Assembly (NCBI GenBank): GCA_027704905.1
Contig: CM051013.1
Location: 12,052,093 to 12,116,092 of the forward strand
Direction of reading: 5' to 3'
Origin: Muraenolepis orangiensis
Taxonomy: Eukaryota > Chordata > Actinopteri > Gadiformes > Muraenolepididae
Length of the DNA stretch: 64,000 bases
Position numbers and translations under genes: made by a program. Every line of letters begins with the position of its first letter. Position 1 is the stretch's first letter. Of this stretch, positions 61,203 through 64,000 are shown piece by piece. The notes under the pieces were generated by a model that was given only the letters and a program-made list of their open reading frames with translations, did no database searches and was not told the origin of the DNA.

Positions 61203-61292
61203 TTAGCTAGCAAAAGGTTTCCCTTCGTCTTCCTTGCCTTTGTAAGTCCTCTTCCCATGTGTGAATGGTAGGTATCTGTACTTGATCATATG
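61203..61292 (-). CDS. rer1: rer1 last exon
   Basis: 30 codons, HMIKYRYLPF to FAS then TAA; the cytosolic basic C-terminus. Confidence 0.95.
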   Translation of the reverse strand, partial: HMIKYRYLPFTHGKRTYKGKEDEGKPFAS

Positions 61293-63417
61293 CTACAAGA
61301 CAAAGAAAGAGGAAAAAGTTAATATTTACAATACATTTAACATTTGTTTAACACATTGGCATCATTAGCAAGGAGGGACAAACAATCCAGAGTTTGAAAT
61401 TGGAAGAACATTTTAACAACCACAAAAAAACAACCGCTGCAGCACAAAGACCAAGAGACCCAGAGGTGGGACCAGTGGCAGTATGGTACCAGGGCTGCCC
61501 TACCTTGATCTGCCTCTTCATGGTGATGCAGAAGAGCATGATGAAGTACATTACGAGGATGGGCCAGAACACTGGCACGTTGAAGGCTTCAAAGAATGTG
61601 CAAATCATGGCTATGACGATGCCTTTCGTCGCCGAATGCCTGGTGGCGTGGAAACAAAAAACACACTTCAAACGCAATCCGTTAAAAACACAGGACGCAC
61701 CAATCCAAAAGGCATCGCCTGGTCTACTGTAGGCCATCATCGCACTCGGGACAAAATGCTATCAACAGAGTGAAACAAATGAATGGCGTTACCCACATAG
61801 ACCATGATGTCAGTTTGACGATAAACTAGATACTACTACTACTACTACTATGATGATGTTGGCATTTATACAATCATATTGGTGACACTAATAAGCAACT
61901 TTAGCAATTTTCAGCCGTGTCAGGTTTGGGCCTGCAGCACTAGGTTCTTTAAATTTCAGCTACAGGTGAGACAGGTTTTAGGAGTTAAAAGTAGTCTAAC
62001 CTGGTTCCACATAATGTGTCCCAGAGGTAGTTAAACCAAACCGACAGGAGACAGATGGGAGACATACTTACTTGACCTGGGAGGAATTCTACACAAGTAA
62101 GAATGGGGGGCCCATCCCAGTAATAAGAAAATCTTTGTTTCGCATCTTTTGAGATGCAACGTGTTAGTGATTAGAGAAAGCAGTGGTAGTGACGATGAAT
62201 TCCATTTAAACACAAGTTTCAAATAGTTTGATATGAGAAAAACAAGATTGACCTATTCAAACCACAACATGCAAACTGGACTTCCTGTCCTAATCATAGA
62301 TGTGGTTTAGCAGCTTTACCATGAACATGCAAGGTTCAAAACAAACCCCTAAGGCACAACACAAAAAAACCGTTTAAAACGGTTTTTAAAAACTACCACC
62401 AGTTATAATATTGTTGTACATGTTATGTATTACAACGTAGATTACTTATTATTATTAAGGTCGGCACAAGACGCATGTATCACAGACCCACAAACCCCGG
62501 TACCACAAAACACCAGGGGAAACCATGCAATTTGAAGCCCGTTTACGAGTCTTTGACGGCCGGGCTATCGGGTGGGCTCTTACCAGAATTTGAATTCTGG
62601 CAACCTCCTGATGAATGGGCGGAACTCCTCGTTCTGCTTGGTGGGAAGGGATGGTCCCTCATCTGCAGGTGAGACCGGGTTAAACACATCCACTCAGTGG
62701 TTATTCAAAATACACTTCACGCTTAGGGTAAAAACAAATCAAATCCTGATAGAAATCGTGAGCGGTAATTTAGGGATGAGGATGTGGTAAATCTAGGATT
62801 TTCTCCTTCCTAACCAGCACATCACGCTCTTCTCTTGCACAACAACAATGACCAGTCTTCCTAAATCAACCTTAAACAATGACCAATTCGGATGCTACGG
62901 TGCAACTGGACCGTTCTGACTAGTTTTCATCAGGGTTTTTACAATTAGGACATAATAAGTCCACACCACTGTCTATTTGCAGGACAGACAATATGGGTGA
63001 GCAAGAGCATGGTCCCATTTAACCAGTAATAGTAAGATCTAAACAAGAGCCATAGACATTTAAGTGTAGACTACATTTAAAAAAGCAAAATATTGAGATT
63101 TGGACTTTCAGTGAGAGTAGATTCAACCAAAAACCACCAGCTTTTAAATCGTTTTTAGTTGGAGATTTTTGTTTGCAATCCCCTAGCTGTGTTGTAACTT
63201 TGAAACACCAATATGTGAATGAATACATACAGAAACGACAGATTCACATTCATTCACATTCTAAGAAACGTCACAACCTCAGTACAACCAGTGACTCCAT
63301 CATGGTTCATTTGGGCCTACCTTCGTCAAGCATTGAAGGGTCCACCTTCGGTGATAGAAAGGCGATGAACAGGTTTAGATGGTATATACCCAAAGCGTAT
63401 GTTACTATATACCAACC
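61203..63417 (-). CDS. rer1: RER1, ER retention/retrieval receptor, 3' part
   Basis: Four exons on the - strand are present: 63,417-63,321, 62,662-62,584, 61,639-61,504 and 61,292-61,203. The 5' exons lie beyond the window. They join in frame (402 nt, 133 aa) from GWYIVTYALGIYHLNLFIAF through DEGPSLPTKQNEEFRPFIRR, FFEAFNVPVFWPILVMYFIM and LFCITMKRQIK to HMIKYRYLPFTHGKRTYKGK, ending ..EDEGKPFAS. RER1 is a four-pass membrane protein of the cis-Golgi that returns escaped ER proteins and unassembled subunits by COPI vesicles. The sequence is very conserved with vertebrate RER1 and all splice sites are canonical. Confidence 0.95.
61504..61639 (-). CDS. rer1: rer1 penultimate exon
   Basis: The last two transmembrane segments, HSATKGIVIAMICTFFEAFN to CITMKRQIK; acceptor CCACCAG, donor GTAGGG. 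Confidence 0.95.
62584..62662 (-). CDS. rer1: rer1 exon (cytosolic loop)
   Basis: 79 nt, LPTKQNEEFRPFIRRLPEFK; donor GTAAGA. Confidence 0.95.
63321..63417 (-). CDS. rer1: rer1 exon (second membrane segment region)
   Basis: 32 codons plus one base, GWYIVTYALG to VDPSMLDE; acceptor CTTTTCAG, donor GTAGGC. It is the most 5' rer1 exon found here. Confidence 0.94.
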
Positions 63418-63695
63418 CTGAAAAGCAGCAGAAAGAACAGAGCTTTACGTTAATTGCAAACCAGATCAATCATCCTAAACTTGAATATCCACACGGCCAC
63501 GACCTTGCATAGCATTCGGTGAACTGGAATGACTTGAGCTAGTAGGTCATCGTTAACCATCAAAACACTTTATCTAGTATACTGGTTATCTCAATAGGTT
63601 GCATCACCTGCTGAGTGACAGAAACCGTCCAGGAGTACCACTAGTGCAATGTTTCCCATACATTGGTTTAATTGTGGGAGCCCGCCACAATATCC

Positions 63696-64000
63696 ACATT
63701 GGCTGCCGCATATTGACTTTCAAATACTTTAACTGTTCAAGTAGTCAAAAGCGTTCACTGTTGCGCTGTCATGCATTGTTGTGTAGGCTGTATAAAATGT
63801 GTTTCGGTCAACCTGCGTTGGGTAGCTGGCCCCCAGGTAGGCGGAGTCTTACAATAACAACGGCCCACTGGGAACGTCCCCACAAGAAAGCTGACGTTTT
63901 GTCAATAGCAGCTTATGCAGTTGTTGAAAGTTGTTGTTTTTTAAGTGAAGATATTGGCTGTTCAGCAGCAGGGCTTGACATTAACCTTTTGGCTCACCAG
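63696..64000. other. Probable rer1 intron
   Basis: No further rer1 exon or other feature recognised before the window ends. Confidence 0.4.

Larger units (their letters stand above)
61735..63695. repeat. Right copy of segmental duplication, rer1 part
   Basis: Collinear with 50,640-52,195 over introns and exons; homology stops near 63,695 and 52,195. Confidence 0.85.

Overview
The window is nuclear DNA from a ray-finned (teleost) fish. The evidence is split genes with GT-AG introns, very dense (GT)n/(CT)n microsatellites, tRNA-derived SINE, LINE and hAT debris of fish type, and a tandem pair of fish-type tas1r taste-receptor genes. The species cannot be named from the sequence alone.

Layout. 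Positions 1-15.4 kb hold no recognisable gene. They contain microsatellites, three minisatellites (1.7-2.36, 5.5-7.7 and 8.56-8.89 kb), one SINE and two copies of a dispersed repeat. From 15.7 to 30.3 kb on the + strand lies a complete five-exon gpr153, an orphan class A GPCR of 669 aa; its introns carry microsatellites and a hAT element nested in a SINE. From 36.86 down to 35.63 kb on the - strand lies a complete four-exon hairy/Enhancer-of-split repressor of 266 aa with a C-terminal WRPW, best matched to her3/HES3, with a TATA box upstream. Positions 37-44.6 kb are gene-poor.

From 44.7 to 63.7 kb (- strand) lies a tandem segmental duplication. The unit is one tas1r2-like sweet/umami-type class C receptor gene plus the neighbouring 3' part of rer1, the ER/Golgi retrieval receptor. 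Copy A has an intact six-exon, 825-aa tas1r2-like gene (44,703-49,637) followed upstream by two decayed rer1 exons. Copy B has an open tas1r2-like gene (exons 1-5 at 58,614-55,539), but its 7TM exon breaks off at a 10-N assembly gap at 52,288. Copy B also holds the live rer1 3' exons (63,417-61,203), whose 5' exons lie beyond the window. Copy B's last tas1r intron holds a nest of transposons with a LINE reverse-transcriptase fragment.

The gene set gpr153, her3/hes3, tas1r and rer1 corresponds to genes of human 1p36, which supports the orthology calls. The genes are not an operon and act separately: orphan signalling, neural transcriptional repression, taste, and early secretory sorting. The main novelty is the young tas1r2+rer1 duplication with its pseudogene and assembly break. 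No unknown protein system was found.
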